From assembly GCA_015179045.1 (NCBI GenBank), contig WHUZ01000083.1, forward strand, positions 208,391 to 272,390: 64,000 nt of DNA, read 5' to 3'. Both the position numbers and the translations under genes were made by a program. Each line of letters opens with the position of its first letter. Within the stretch, counting starts at the first letter, position 1. The DNA comes from Kalaharituber pfeilii (taxonomy: Eukaryota > Ascomycota > Pezizomycetes > Pezizales > Pezizaceae). Below are positions 46,270 through 57,428 of this stretch, piece after piece. Under the pieces are notes generated by a model that saw only the letters and a list, made by a program, of their open reading frames with translations, did no database searches and had not been told where the DNA came from.

Positions 46270-47411
46270 CTACTCAACAGTCTGGTTCGCATTCTGGCTA
46301 GCATCGTCAGCACTTCCACGTGCAGTTTCATATGTGACCCTGCAGATGAAGCTTATTTGGCAGCACCCTAGCTTTTCACAGCACAAGGGAATGCGAGGAT
46401 GAGGGCATACATGCCTACCTAGACTGCTCCCAGCTAGTACCTGCTGCCATGAAGCTGATTGTAATTTCCACGTGGGATGTGAGAACGTCCCCCAGAGGGG
46501 GCAGGGATATGAGAGCTGCCATGCAGCCTCTGATAATTCCCACGTGGGATGTGGGAACGTTCCCCAGAGGGGATGCCACGGGAGGAGATGGAAGAGATAG
46601 AGGGGGCACGGATTTGAGAGCTGCCATGCAGCCTCTGATAATTCCCACGTGGGATGTGAGAACGTCCCCCAGAGGGGATGGCACGGGAGGAGACGGAAGA
46701 GATGGAAGGGGCAGGGATATGAGAGCTGCCATGCAGCTTCTGATAATTCCCACGTGGGATGTGGGAGCGTCCCCGGGAAGGGACAGCCATGGAGGAAGCG
46801 GTGCAAGTAGTGGCAGCAGAGGGAAGGGCGTTACAGCTGCCGTGCAGCTTTGGGTAATTCCCACGTGGAATGTGGGACCGTCCCCCGGAGGGTACTTCAT
46901 GGGACGAGGCGGTGGAAGGGACGGAGGCGGGAAAAGGGAGACGAGAGCTACCGTGTAGCTTCTGATAATTCCCACGCGGAATGTGGGAACGCCCCCCGGA
47001 GGGGATGGCGAGGGAAGAGACGGACGAGGTAGAAGGGACAGGGATACGAGAGCTGCCATGCAGCCTCTGACAACTCCCACGCGGGACATGGGAGCGACCC
47101 CCAGAGGGGACATCTACGGAGGAGGCTCTGCTCATGAACAGGTTTTCCTCAGAAACGTTCAAGCTGCATTCTTCCACCGTTGCCTCAAAGCAGGGCTCAA
47201 GCGATGTAACCCAAGCTGCAATGCGATGCATCACGTCAAACCAGTTTGGCTCCTCCCCTACAAGAGGACCTCTCTTCGCCTTTGCTTTTGAGGCCAACGT
47301 AGGTTGCATGTAGCTTGGAATTCCTCTCACGACTTTACGATGGATAGGAGCGCGAGCAGCGGCAGTAGCAGCAGCAGCGGCACCGGACTTCTTTACGATC
47401 TTTCCAGCCAT
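46270..47411 (-). CDS. SHIP-repeat protein P7, longest member (seven repeats)
   Basis: Exon 1 is 47411-46441, the intron 46440-46340 (101 nt, GTACTA...CTGCAG) and exon 2 46339-46270, giving about 346 residues with the tail RVTYETARGSADDASQN. The N-terminus is MAGKIVKKSGA, an Ala-rich stretch, then GIPSYMQPTLASKAKAKRG and EEPNWFDVMHRIAAW. Seven repeat units follow; six have the exact RSHIPRGNY core and the first has RSHVPRGSC. Spacers contain SSRIPVPS and SSHIPAPS, giving about nine SxIP cores. Repeat number has grown relative to P4 (four) by in-frame multiples of about 99-120 bp. Of all copies this is the clearest for testing EB1 binding. Confidence 0.75.
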
Positions 47412-47605
47412 CTTTGACACTTTTAGAAGGACTTTCTAACTTTATTGATTTAATTAATGAACAAGGACTATCAAAAGGTACAATTTTAAGTCCGATAAGC
47501 ACGAGGTTTGTGGGGTGTCAAGGTATGAGCGTTGTGCGAGCGAAGATTTTGTGTGAGCGAGGACGACGGGGTGAGAGGAACGGGTCGCAGGAGCATGATC
47601 TCTAA

Positions 47606-47640
47606 CAGAGGGGGTACGGGTTTGTTATATACTCCGTTAC
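47606..47640 (-). promoter_or_regulatory. Core promoter of P7
   Basis: Minus strand GAGTATATAAC then AAACCCGTACCCC. The TTCAG that follows in the other copies is changed to CTCTG. Confidence 0.55.
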
Positions 47641-48375
47641 TGCACTTTCTGGAGACGCTATACGGTATAGGAAGCGTGGGGCAAGGAGTGGAGGAAATGG
47701 CTGGATGGGGGAATCTTTTGTGGTTCACTCCGGAGTTGGACAACAAGGACGATTTCTGTGGAGGTTTGAGCTGCCTAATGGAGGGATTTCCTATTATGGG
47801 GTATAAACAAGGGCTTGGCAAGGTTAACCGACGATGAATTGACAATCTGGTTACGGGCAATTCTTTATATAGACACGCCCGCCAAGACAATACTTACGAA
47901 CCGCAGCTCCCCACGTAGATTGCCAGATATGTACTGTATACCTTCCTACTTCAGCAACACTTCCATGTGTACATACTACAACCCAAGGAAGTAAATACAC
48001 CAATATTACAGTTTTTTTTTTTTTTCCACCGACAGTAATTTAAATTACTGCATATACTGACCTCATCACAGGGCAATGCCAGTATACCATTAATTGTATT
48101 AAGATTACTAAAAAGCCATCATACTTAATCTACTTATACACCCTATATGGCAATCTTCCAGTATTTGATGTGCAGTTGTATGAAAGTTTCAGAGTAAGGC
48201 ACTGGATTCACCCTGCGGAGTTAATTCTGGTATATGACTATAAGCTAACACACTATGTGGAATGAAGATATCGATTTGAGTAGGTGAAAGTGCCATGTCC
48301 GGTTAATATAACTCCAAACTGTCTCACGGCGGCATGCGATTAATGATATTAAAAGAACAAAAAGTCCAAATTGTC
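47641..48375. other. Flank upstream of P7, no gene seen
   Basis: Diverged P-type flank followed by AT-rich sequence. Landmarks such as GGCAATCTTCCAG (48159) and ACATCGATT-like sequence (48268) show descent from the common flank. A hairpin-tail remnant (CGGCGGCATGCGATTAATG) lies at 48326. Confidence 0.45.
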
Positions 48376-48830
48376 AATATCTTCAATATATTGGGATGGC
48401 TGGAACTGAGTTATAGACCGGTTCGGAGGCTGGGGAAACTGACACGAACGCTAGGGGGCCTGCTGGGAGAGAAGGGTCTGGTAGCTTGGAGATTTAAGAT
48501 AGGGAATGTGGAAGCTCTGGAATGCCTATGGTACTGGGAGGAAGATGAGACAGTGGAGCATGTCTGGGACAGATGCAACGTGTGGAAGCGAAAATAGCCG
48601 GTGGGGGAGGGGGTTGAAGGCTCTAAGAAACCTCGGGGAGCAAAAGAGGATACACTGAGTCCTTTGGTGGGCCTGTTGGAATGGGTGGAACCGTGAAAAA
48701 GGGATTGGCAAGAAACGAGACCCAATAGTTACTATCTAAATTTGTCGCTAATTCCTGTTATTACCTTTGCAAATATTTTGTCATAGCCCATTGGAAAGTA
48801 TGTGAGAAATGGTAATTTCTTTTTTTAATC
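48376..48830 (+). pseudogene. Tad1-type LINE C-terminal remnant
   Basis: LELSYRPVRRLGKLTRTLGG, then GLVAWRFKIGN and a degraded zinc-binding segment (ECLWYWEEDETVEHVWDRC) match the end of Tad1-type ORF2. A decayed hairpin (TCATAGCCCATTGG) and a T-rich stretch end it. Severely 5'-truncated. Confidence 0.7.
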
Positions 48831-49135
48831 AAAAGTAACTCGAAATGAATAAACGGTAGAATAATTTTTGAGTACCTCTATTCAAACAATCGAAAATACA
48901 AATAACCAAACACCAAGAGAACAAAATAATGTACTCCAAGTACCAGAAACCAAAAACCAAAAGCAGTTAAGAAAAAGAATACTTTTGAAACCACAACCAG
49001 CTAACGCCCCGTATTCACAAGCCTCCCTTCCTCCTATTTACGTCTACTATGCATCAGCACATTCTGCAAGTAGTTTAATGAGCCATGATAAAGGAATTGC
49101 CAGTACTCACGGACAATCCCTTCTACCCCCAACAG

Positions 49136-49878
49136 CTAGGAGCCCCCTGCTTGTCTGCTTTGTTCCGGTACAACGACGACGGTAATGCTCCTGATGGTAC
49201 CGGCCCTGCAAACGAAAGTTATTTGGCAGCATCCTAGCAGTTTACAGCATGAAGGGGGGAAGGTGGGGGAATACATGCCTAGTTGGACCACTCCAGTTAC
49301 TAGTACCTGCCGCCATGAAGCCGATTGTAATTCCCACGTGGGATGTGAGAATGTCCTCCAGAGGGGATGGCATGGGAGGAGATGGAAGAGGCTGAAGGTG
49401 CAGGGGCATGAGAGCTGCCGTGCAGCTTCTTATAATTCCCACGAGGGATGTTGGAGCGTCCCCCGGAGGGGATGGCGTGGGAGTAGGCGGAGGGAATAGA
49501 GGGGGCCGGGATACGAGAGCTGCCATGCAGCTTCTGATAATTCCCACGAGGGACGTTGGAACGTCCTCCAGAGGGGACAGCAACGGAGGAGGTGGAGGAG
49601 GTAGAGGAGGCAGGGACTCGGAAGCTACCGTGTAGCCTTTGATAATTCCCATGTGGGATATGAGAACGTCCTCCAGAGGGGATGGCATGGGAGGAGGTGG
49701 TGGTGGAAGTGATGGAGGAGGCAGGGGGGTGGACACGACTATAGCCGCTGTGTAGCTTCTCACAATCGACGTTAATGGAGAAGGCCTTGCTCATGAGCAG
49801 AACCTCCGCAGATACCTTTTCGAAGGTATTACAGCAAAGGAAGTCTTCTTCCGTTGCCTCAAGGCAGGGCTCAAGCGA
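49136..49878 (-). pseudogene. SHIP-repeat gene P8, 5'-deleted
   Basis: The repeat region is intact (four units: RSHIPHGNY, RSNVPRGNY, RSNIPRGNY, HSHIPRGNY). The intron (49306-49206, 101 nt, GTACTA...TTTGCAG) and exon 2 (to 49136, ending RQAGGS) are also conserved. Everything encoding the MAGK...YMQPT block and WFDVMHR is missing. At 49878 the sequence jumps from the codons for SLEPC straight into the 5' leader, with CGA common to both sides of the junction. The promoter remains, so a transcript is likely. The first ATG after the leader in frame is at 49794 (MSKAFS), which would give a repeat-only protein of about 185 residues after splicing. Confidence 0.7.
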
Positions 49879-49963
49879 GCTGTGAGCGTTGCGCAAGCGA
49901 TGATTTTGTGTGAGCCAGGGCGATGGAACGTGGGGAAAGGGGACCAGGAGTATGCTTCCTAAC

Positions 49964-49999
49964 TGAAGGGGTACGGGTTTGTTATATACCCTGTTAGCG
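49964..49999 (-). promoter_or_regulatory. Core promoter retained by P8
   Basis: Minus strand GGGTATATAAC then AAACCCGTACCCC and TTCAG; only about 90 bp from the deletion junction. Confidence 0.55.
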
Positions 50000-51070
50000 T
50001 GCTTGTGGGGGACGCTATACAGGACGGGAAGGGCGGGGAGCAGCACGGTGAAATGGCTGGATGGGGAAATGGTTTAAGCGCAGGTAACCAGGAAGGGCGG
50101 TGGTAACTGGTTGAGAAAAAAAGGACACGTTCAGTTGATTGAGGTGTGTCAGCTAGATCGTTGAAGGGTTTCCTAATATGGAGGTGATCAAGAGCTCGGT
50201 AAGGCAGGCTAACCGAGCCCCATGCGGGAGCCACATTGACAAACATTGATATGTAGGATATAGAAGGGACATCCTGCCAAGGCAAATTACGATCTGGAAG
50301 CGAAAACTCGGGCACAAGCCGACGCAGGTCGCCAGATCACCTACACGCTTACCCTATACGTGCAGCACCTACCTACAATAGAAGAGAATGAACATGAATG
50401 CAGAATGAAAGACACATATGATGAAACTATTTTCTGAAAGTAGAGATGCCGCTCTCGCAATAGCCCATAGGGCGGCATGCGAGTAATTTTTTTTTTTGAA
50501 AAAAAAAATATATTGACAGTTATGTAAGAGTTGGTCTCGTAATATTCAAGCTTTTTTTTTTCTTTTTTCATGTTTATTCTATCTTCATTGCTTGTGTACT
50601 GCTCTGCTGGATGGCTACGACAAGACTACTGACAAAGGGATAAATGGAGGTAGTAGTACTGAGGAGAAGTAAGATAAATTTTAAGCGTATTCTATCGTGA
50701 GTAATAGTTAATGATAAGATGGCATACGAGTAATGCAATATAAAAAAAGTCTATGATACTTTACTTATCTATAAAGTATACTAATATACCTACCCACACT
50801 CCGAACTAGACTAACACAATACAGTACCCTTTACGGCAATCTTCCAGAATCGACTGCCGGGGTGGGAGAGGTTCAGGGTAAAATACATACAAGCTAAGGA
50901 GTTAAACTGGTTCAGTGGCGGGTAGATGACTAAGTATATACTAATAATTGTGCAATGGAGACATCAATTGGTATACTGTAGGTGCGGGTGACGCGACTAG
51001 TTAATTGATTACAAATTGGTGATACTTTATATAACTTAAAACGACTCAAAAGTAGAGTAAACCATACAGA
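50000..51070. repeat. Alpha-type upstream flank of P8
   Basis: No gene. It is nearly the same as the flank of P1, including the old hairpin-tail repeat near 50452-50510, but without the P1 micro-retroposons. Confidence 0.6.
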
Positions 51071-51380
51071 ACAGCTCTATTGAAAGTAATACGCCATAAC
51101 TAAAAAGCCAAAACAAAAAAAAAACAAAAAAAACAGACAGAACAAAATCCAAAAACGAATAACAACAGAAAGACAAAACTGTAGCCACCAACCCCTCACT
51201 CCACCTTTACCGTCCTCAAGTGTCCCCAAATCTCCCCTTCTTTTGGCATTCTGGTTGATACTCGTTGGCATTCTAGCAGGTATCATCAGTACTTGCGACT
51301 TAATGATGAGCACAAGGAATTTGTCAGAGTACTCACCAAGAACCCCCTCAGTTCCCAATAGCTAGGAAAACCCTGCTTGT

Positions 51381-52259
51381 CTAATTAATTTTTCCAGGAC
51401 AACGGCAAACTTCATTGGGGTCGTTGATGCTCCTCGTAGTACCAGACCTGCTAACAAAAGTTATTGGCAGCATCCTAGATTTGCACAGCATAAGAGAATG
51501 TGAGAGGATACATCATATCTAGGCCACTCCTAGTTACCGGCAGCCATGGAGCTTCTTGTAATTCCCACGTGGAATGTGGGAACGCCCTCCAGAGGGGAAG
51601 GCATGGGAGGAGGCGGAGGAGGCGGAAGAGGTACAAGGGGCAGGGACCCGAGAGCCGCCGTGCAGCCTCTGGTAATTCCCACGAGGGACGTTGGAGCGCC
51701 CCCCAGAGGGAATGACATGGGAGGAGGCGGAGGGGGACGAAGGGGCAGGTATACAAGAGCTGCTGTGCAGCCTCTGATAAGTCCGACGCGGGGCGTGGGA
51801 GTGTCCCCCAGAGGGGACAGCATACAAGAGTGCGGTGGAAGTGACGGAGGAGGGAGCAGGATGGGCAAGAGAACTACCGTGAAGCCTCTGGTAATTCCCA
51901 CGAGGAACGTGGGAACGTCCCCCAGATGGGATAGCATGGGAGGAAACGGTTGAAGCGATGGAGCAGGCCCTGCTCATGGGTATTATCTCTTCAGATGCGT
52001 TTTCAAAGTTATGGCAGTAAAGGAAGTCTTCTTCCGTTGCCTCAAAGCAGGGCTCAAGCGATACTACCCAAGCTGCGACGCGATGCATCACATCAAACCA
52101 GCCTGGATTCTCCTCCTGTACCAGAGATCTTCTCATCGCTTTTGCCTTTGAGGCCAACGTTGGCTGCATGTAGCCTGGAGTTCCTTTCACGGCTTTACGA
52201 ACGATCGGAGTGCGAGCAGTAGCAGCAGCACCGGACTTCTTTACGATCTTTCCAGCCAT
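51381..52259 (-). CDS. SHIP-repeat protein P9 (two exons)
   Basis: Exon 1 is 52259-51538, the intron 51537-51448 (90 nt) and exon 2 51447-51381, giving about 262 residues. The coding region is close to P2 and P3 (four repeats with cores SHVP, SHAP, SNVP, SHIP), but the N-terminus (ATARTPIVRKAVKGTPGYMQ) is that of P1 and P10, and the upstream flank is the gamma type of P5. P9 is therefore a mosaic, probably from gene conversion or unequal exchange between paralogues. Exon 2 stops early as in P5. Confidence 0.7.
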
Positions 52260-52449
52260 TTGTAACGCTTGGAACAACCTTTTAACTTTATTGATCTACT
52301 TTATGAACAAGGGACCACAAAAAGTACAATTCGAGCGGGTTTTGAGTACGATGAGCACGAGTTTTGCGTGGGTGTTGTGTGCGAGCGAAAATTTTGTGCG
52401 AGCGAGGACGATGAGAGTGAGGAAAGGGGGAACAGTAGTATGAGCTCTA

Positions 52450-52487
52450 ACTGAAGGGGTAGGGGTTTGCTATATACTCTGTTAGCG
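52450..52487 (-). promoter_or_regulatory. Core promoter of P9
   Basis: Minus strand GAGTATATAGC then AAACCCCTACCCC; one change in the box (CCCCT for CCCGT). Confidence 0.5.
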
Positions 52488-54690
52488 TGCTTTTGGGGCG
52501 GAGGCTACACGGTATTGGAAGAGATGTGGAGGAAATGGCTGGATGGAGCAGGTGAATTTGATGGTGGAGGATTTCCTATTTTGGATGTCTTTCCTTAGGT
52601 TAACCAAACCTTCATACGTACTAGTATGCCAAGAAACTGGCTATACATATTTCTTAAGTACTTGTAAGTACATCGCGAACTCGGCTACTAACCGATGGAG
52701 GTGCCAGGTATGTACATTAATATCTACCTACTGTACCTAGTACCTACCTACCTAAGTACCTATCTACAACCTATTCACTAACACAGCACAAATAGATCCG
52801 AGAGAGGAGATACGAAGAACGGACGCTGACATACCTCTCAGCAGCTTAATCTGATTTCAGAAGCTCGGGATTCAATCAAGACACGAGCTCCATATCGTAC
52901 ATCCTCTCGCCATAGCCCCTTCGGGCGGCACACGAATAAAGATATAAGAAATACAAAAATAAAATATCGCATGTCCACCACGTTACTCAAAACGCCGCAC
53001 CGAGAGTTCTATAAAAGACCTACCGTATAATATACACATGACAACTTGTAAACCTATACTGTCTACTAGATTCGTCCACTGAATTTATATCCGTAAAGGT
53101 GATTATTGTAAATACCTGGTGAAGCAGATTTCCAAGTTTGAGATGGTTTCAGGGTAACGTGCTTGGTCGTGGGCTGCGGAGTTTCGGTAACGTGGTCGCA
53201 TTATTAAAAAGTTCATGCAGAATAAACGAATAAAATAGGCGTGTCTGTGGTGATAGATAAATTACACATAACTGACCGTCTTGGTCGGGGACGCGCAATT
53301 CAGTGTTGTGTTAATACAAGGGATGGTAGAGACTTACATTCTTTGGCGAGGCGAGGCTTCCCTAGCCCCGTCGCTGGTCTTCTCTCCTACCTACCTCCAG
53401 CAGCTCATCTTTATGATGTTTGTCTCTGCACGCATTTTCCTTTTCTCCAAGAGCTCTCTCCCGACACGTTTCAGCCTCAAGAACCCGGGGGGTTATACAT
53501 ACGCAAGCATGCTCCTCCACTCACCTGCTCGTTTTGTCGCGTGCTGCCCATCACTCTACCCCTTCTTGTCCTGTAAAGTAATTCCAGTCATCCGAGTGGC
53601 GGTTAGGCTTACTCCTCTTCAGGAACCCACTTGTCGGTAAAACGCACTAAGCTCTTCTAGCTTGTTTTACTCCTTTCTCAGCTCTCCCCTTTAGGTAGCT
53701 CTAGCACTTCAGTAATTTCCTCCTCTTCAGGAATCACCGCTCCCCGACATTCCTTGGGACACATCTATTGTGTAAACCCAAGACACCTTTAGACCCCTTT
53801 CGCACAACCTGGCAACTCTTCTCGCCGCCCGTTTATGTCAATCTCCGCCGAAACACACACTTATCATTCCCCACAAGCATGATAATGAATGTATCATCGT
53901 ATAAAATCCCAAGCAATAGGTCCCACCTTTTGATTTGCATATACCCGTCCGTTGTTCGCCGAGTAAACAACTGCGCTGCAGCGGAGGGAATCGCGGGAGA
54001 TTTTCTTGTTTCTAATTTCGGCAAATTTCCCAGATTCCGGTGGCTAAAATGTCACGTATGCTTGCCTCTTGTAACGGAAAGCTGCAGCGACGTGTCCTTA
54101 TCCATGAAATATACGTATATTTTTTGTGAGCGGCAGTGCACTACCTAGGGTAGGCCCCTTAAGCAGCCGATAGGGCTTAGACATCACGGCCATCGGGTGT
54201 TGGAAATCCTCGGATACCCAGAAGGGTATTGTGTTGTGAACGAACAGACTACAGATCCTGTATGCCGTTACTGGTAAGTCGTCTGTATCTCCGGGTGTAC
54301 AAGAAAGGGGGTCTTTAGATTCTTTTCTGGCTTGGTAAGTACAGAGACACAGTCGCTAGTAGTCTAATCCGACTAACTGTTGTCGGGTTCGATATAGTAT
54401 TCTGGTTGTGTGTCCAGTGCGCATCTGGCAATCATCGCATTGCTTGCTGCAGGATGTGGAGGAGGTCGCAGTAGCCTGGTTGAGGGCTTGGGAGGAGTGA
54501 CTCTTATATAGGCAAGCTAGCGGCAGGCTTGGCCTGGTCGCTTATCATCAACCATTTTTAATCGCTCATCTGTCCTCTCCGACCCAGTCGGAGAGATCTT
54601 CTAGCCAAGCCACATTTTTTCCCAATTCAGCACCCTCAATAGCGATTCCACACAAATCCCCACCAGGCATAGCTTCCTTTGCGCCCCGCG
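52488..54690. repeat. Flank between P9 and gene C (no gene seen)
   Basis: Paralogue of 24500-26740, including the decayed hairpin tail (52903-52968) and the small minus-strand frame at 53833-54024. Differences are small indels and substitutions; the plus-strand frame at 53241 is shifted relative to its copy, arguing against a gene there. Confidence 0.55.
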
Positions 54691-54695
54691 CTTTC

Positions 54696-54729
54696 GACTA
54701 TATACTAAACCCGTACCCCTCCACTTGGA
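54696..54729 (+). promoter_or_regulatory. Core promoter of gene C
   Basis: GACTATATACT then AAACCCGTACCCCTCCACTT, identical to genes A and B. Confidence 0.6.
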
Positions 54730-54922
54730 CAGCATTCCCCATCGCTCGACCCCATCGTACCCACTGTTCCAAAGCCCACTGTCAAACACCACAAAGCGCT
54801 CAACTCCCACAAACCACACTCAGATCTTACTCAAAAGTGCTCAAAAGACTCCCGCTGCTACGCAGAATACCTTGATACAAGTTTCATCCCAAGACACCTC
54901 GTATTCCTTGTGCAAAGTCGAG

Positions 54923-56167
54923 ATGGCTGCTGCAAAGTTCACCGCTGTCTCCCTTCCGGTTGAGACTGCCACGTCCTACCCTACTCTCCCTGTTCTCACT
55001 ACAAATATTCCTCGTTATTCAATGCCCACTGAGGCAAAGAAAGCAAAAGAAGTGACAAAAGCCTTCGTTCCTTTCGTAGCTCGAGCCCACATTCGTAGCT
55101 CTGAGGGTCACAGACTCACTCAACTGGAACCTACCCAAGTTACTCGTACTCCCTCTATGACTATTCCCCCGGAGGATCCCCAAGTTGCATCCTCTCACCT
55201 TTCTCGTATTCTTGCTCTCGCGAACAGATCCGCTGCAGTTACTACTGCTCACGTCGGGCTTCGCTCTGCTAGGTTTGCGGCGACTGCTGGCACTGCAGCA
55301 GCAGCCGGGTTCTTAAAACCTTTTAATTTCCGTGTTATGTTTGGCTTGGAGACAGCCGGTACTTCTACTGTGCTTCATGAAAACGAAGGTGAACAGTTTA
55401 ACGTCGAGTACTATGAGCGTGAATGTGAGCATGATACCGAAAACACTGAGCTTCCGATGAAGAATGAGGAAACCAAGTTCACGTGCGAGGCACAATCCCA
55501 GAAACCAATAACCTATGAGCTAGTCAAGGCCCAAAGCAGCGAAACTAAGGACATCGTACACAACTCTGTTGACAGCGATCTTTCTGCTTCTACCTTTGTC
55601 TTGGACAACATGGTGGAAAATAATGTAACTACTATTGTTACCCCCTTCCAAAATAAACCTTCTGCTAGTCTCTACGAAGTCTCCTCCTATGGAGAATCCA
55701 TCACAAGCTCTGAAGCTGAGACAAAGAGCTCCACTGGGTTCTCTAGTTGCAGTGAATATAGTTCTGAAGCCATCGAGGAAGCCAGTCCAGCCTTCTCTGG
55801 CTTCATCTCCAAAATCCCAAGACCCTGCCAGTCCCAAATGGCATCCACAAGCACTGTAGTCATCCATTCCAGGGCTACCTCCTTCTATGACCAACAAACT
55901 GCCAAGCCTGGCTTTGCCTCTATGATCCCAACACCAGTGAAACGAGTTGAGTCTGGATACTATGCTGCTAGTTCCACAAAGGCGGAAGAGGCCAAAGCTG
56001 CCTCCCAAGAGCGGGGAATCGCAGCCAGGCGTTCCATGATTCCTCGTCCGGTGAAGGGAAATGAAAATGTGGACTTTGAGGGCATGAGTCCAAGGACCGT
56101 TTCTGCAAGGTATATCCAGGGATGCAAGATCCCCAGAAAGATTTCGATGAATGTTGTGAGGGAATAG
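54923..56167 (+). CDS. KIPRP-family protein C (four SxIP motifs)
   Basis: The protein has 414 residues and starts as in A and B. All four motifs are kept (SKIPRP, SMIPTP, SMIPRP, CKIPRK). Visible differences include PGFASMIPTP for PGFVSMIPTP, AARRSMIPRP for AGRRSMIPRP, and MSPRTVSARY for MSARTVSARY. Thus residues around the motifs vary while the motif cores do not. The 3' flank and linker run to 56965, where a LINE begins. Confidence 0.7.
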   Translation: MAAAKFTAVSLPVETATSYPTLPVLTTNIPRYSMPTEAKKAKEVTKAFVPFVARAHIRSSEGHRLTQLEPTQVTRTPSMTIPPEDPQVASSHLSRILALANRSAAVTTAHVGLRSARFAATAGTAAAAGFLKPFNFRVMFGLETAGTSTVLHENEGEQFNVEYYERECEHDTENTELPMKNEETKFTCEAQSQKPITYELVKAQSSETKDIVHNSVDSDLSASTFVLDNMVENNVTTIVTPFQNKPSASLYEVSSYGESITSSEAETKSSTGFSSCSEYSSEAIEEASPAFSGFISKIPRPCQSQMASTSTVVIHSRATSFYDQQTAKPGFASMIPTPVKRVESGYYAASSTKAEEAKAASQERGIAARRSMIPRPVKGNENVDFEGMSPRTVSARYIQGCKIPRKISMNVVRE

Positions 56168-56965
56168 GCAAGATAATCTTGCCTATTATTTTAAAGGGGA
56201 GCAGAGCACAAAGGTTCCTTCTTGTGAATTAGTGCATGTCTGAAATGAAAATCGGTATTGGAAAGTACATAACCTAGTCCCAAAGTGAAGTCGATAGGAT
56301 GGCGTTTTGGAAAAAGGATTTGATAGGTCGACGGGATTTTGGTTCCAAGGTGTTCGTTTGGGGGTTTTGTGGGTAGACTGGTTATTGGTATTGGAGTTTG
56401 GGAAAACAGTTGGTCATCGTGTTTTTCGTTTGTTTGTTGCTTTGTTTTTTTCCATTTTTTTCATTAGCCGTATGCAGTTTCTCATCGTGTTTCGATTTTG
56501 GTGTGCTTCTTGTTATGTTCCTTGTTCTAAATCCAAACTGCATTTGTTTCTGAGGACCAGAGTTTAGATTATGACAGTGATAAACGTGTGTGGATTCGTC
56601 TGTCGAACGTAAACGGTGCCTTGTACTGTAAATATTTCCTTTTGCATATCCTAGAGATAAGTAGAAACAAGAGCAGGCTGCGTATCCCTATTCGTATTTC
56701 CGCACATCTGTGGGAACATGAGTTACTTTTGGAATATAATGGTTGTCTGTTGCATGCCCTTAGCACGCTCTATGTTTTTGCAGCATGCCGTAATGTGAAT
56801 GCTAAGGACCGTGAGTACTGTAAGACGAATGGAATATAATAGGAAACCTAAATATTTCAGCGCAATCAGCAAAGTAGTCAAAGTTGACCCCTATCTTACC
56901 ATCATGAACCAGTGAACCCCCACTGGTGAACAGGCAAGGACCATTGAAGCTGAGAAGCCCCTCAA
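56168..56965 (+). repeat. 3' flank of gene C and truncated linker
   Basis: No gene. It carries the uninterrupted versions of the sites where copia-1 entered after gene A and where the TIR element entered after gene B, and so serves as the empty-site reference. The linker stops within CCCCTCAA at the LINE. Confidence 0.65.
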
Positions 56966-57349
56966 AGCCAGAGTGAGGCGCAAGACTGGAAACGTTTTGC
57001 CAGGGAGCGCGCCGGCATATCTGAAGGATGCTCAAAATGTGGGAAGAACCACGCCATGGGATATATCTGCGGGGGGATGAGGTTCAAGCCGGTGAGACCA
57101 GCCATGGGAAGCCAGCAGGTTCGAGAAAAGACATTCTGCTATAAATGTCAGGGCCAGGGGCACATAGCAAGGAACTGCCCTCGGCAGGGACAGATGAGAA
57201 CAAACCCCCGGATCCAGGGACGGCCTGGCCATGCACAGGCTGGGTGCTGCTTCCGGTGCGGGCGACCAGGGCATTATGCAGCGTACTGTCATGTCGACAA
57301 TGAGGGCTTCAGGCGCGTGGGACGCGGGGGGCGACCCATCAGGTTATGA
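56966..57349 (+). pseudogene. LINE ORF1 C-terminus, three zinc knuckles
   Basis: An open frame from the truncation point has CSKCGKNHAMGYIC, then CYKCQGQGHIARNC and CCFRCGRPGHYAAYC, nucleic-acid-binding knuckles typical of LINE ORF1 or Gag-like proteins. The N-terminal part and start codon are missing. Stop at 57349, about 80 bp before ORF2. Confidence 0.8.
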
Positions 57350-57428
57350 TGCCCGAAGCCGATAAATATCGGTTAGGGGGGGAGAGGGGGGAGAGGGGGG
57401 AGGGGGTACTCGAGGTACCCCCTGGGGC

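Noticed and set aside
46434..47115. Regular repeats with conserved palindromes as a CRISPR array
   Set aside because: Repeats are about 100-120 bp apart, in coding frame, with related spacers; the sequence is eukaryotic.
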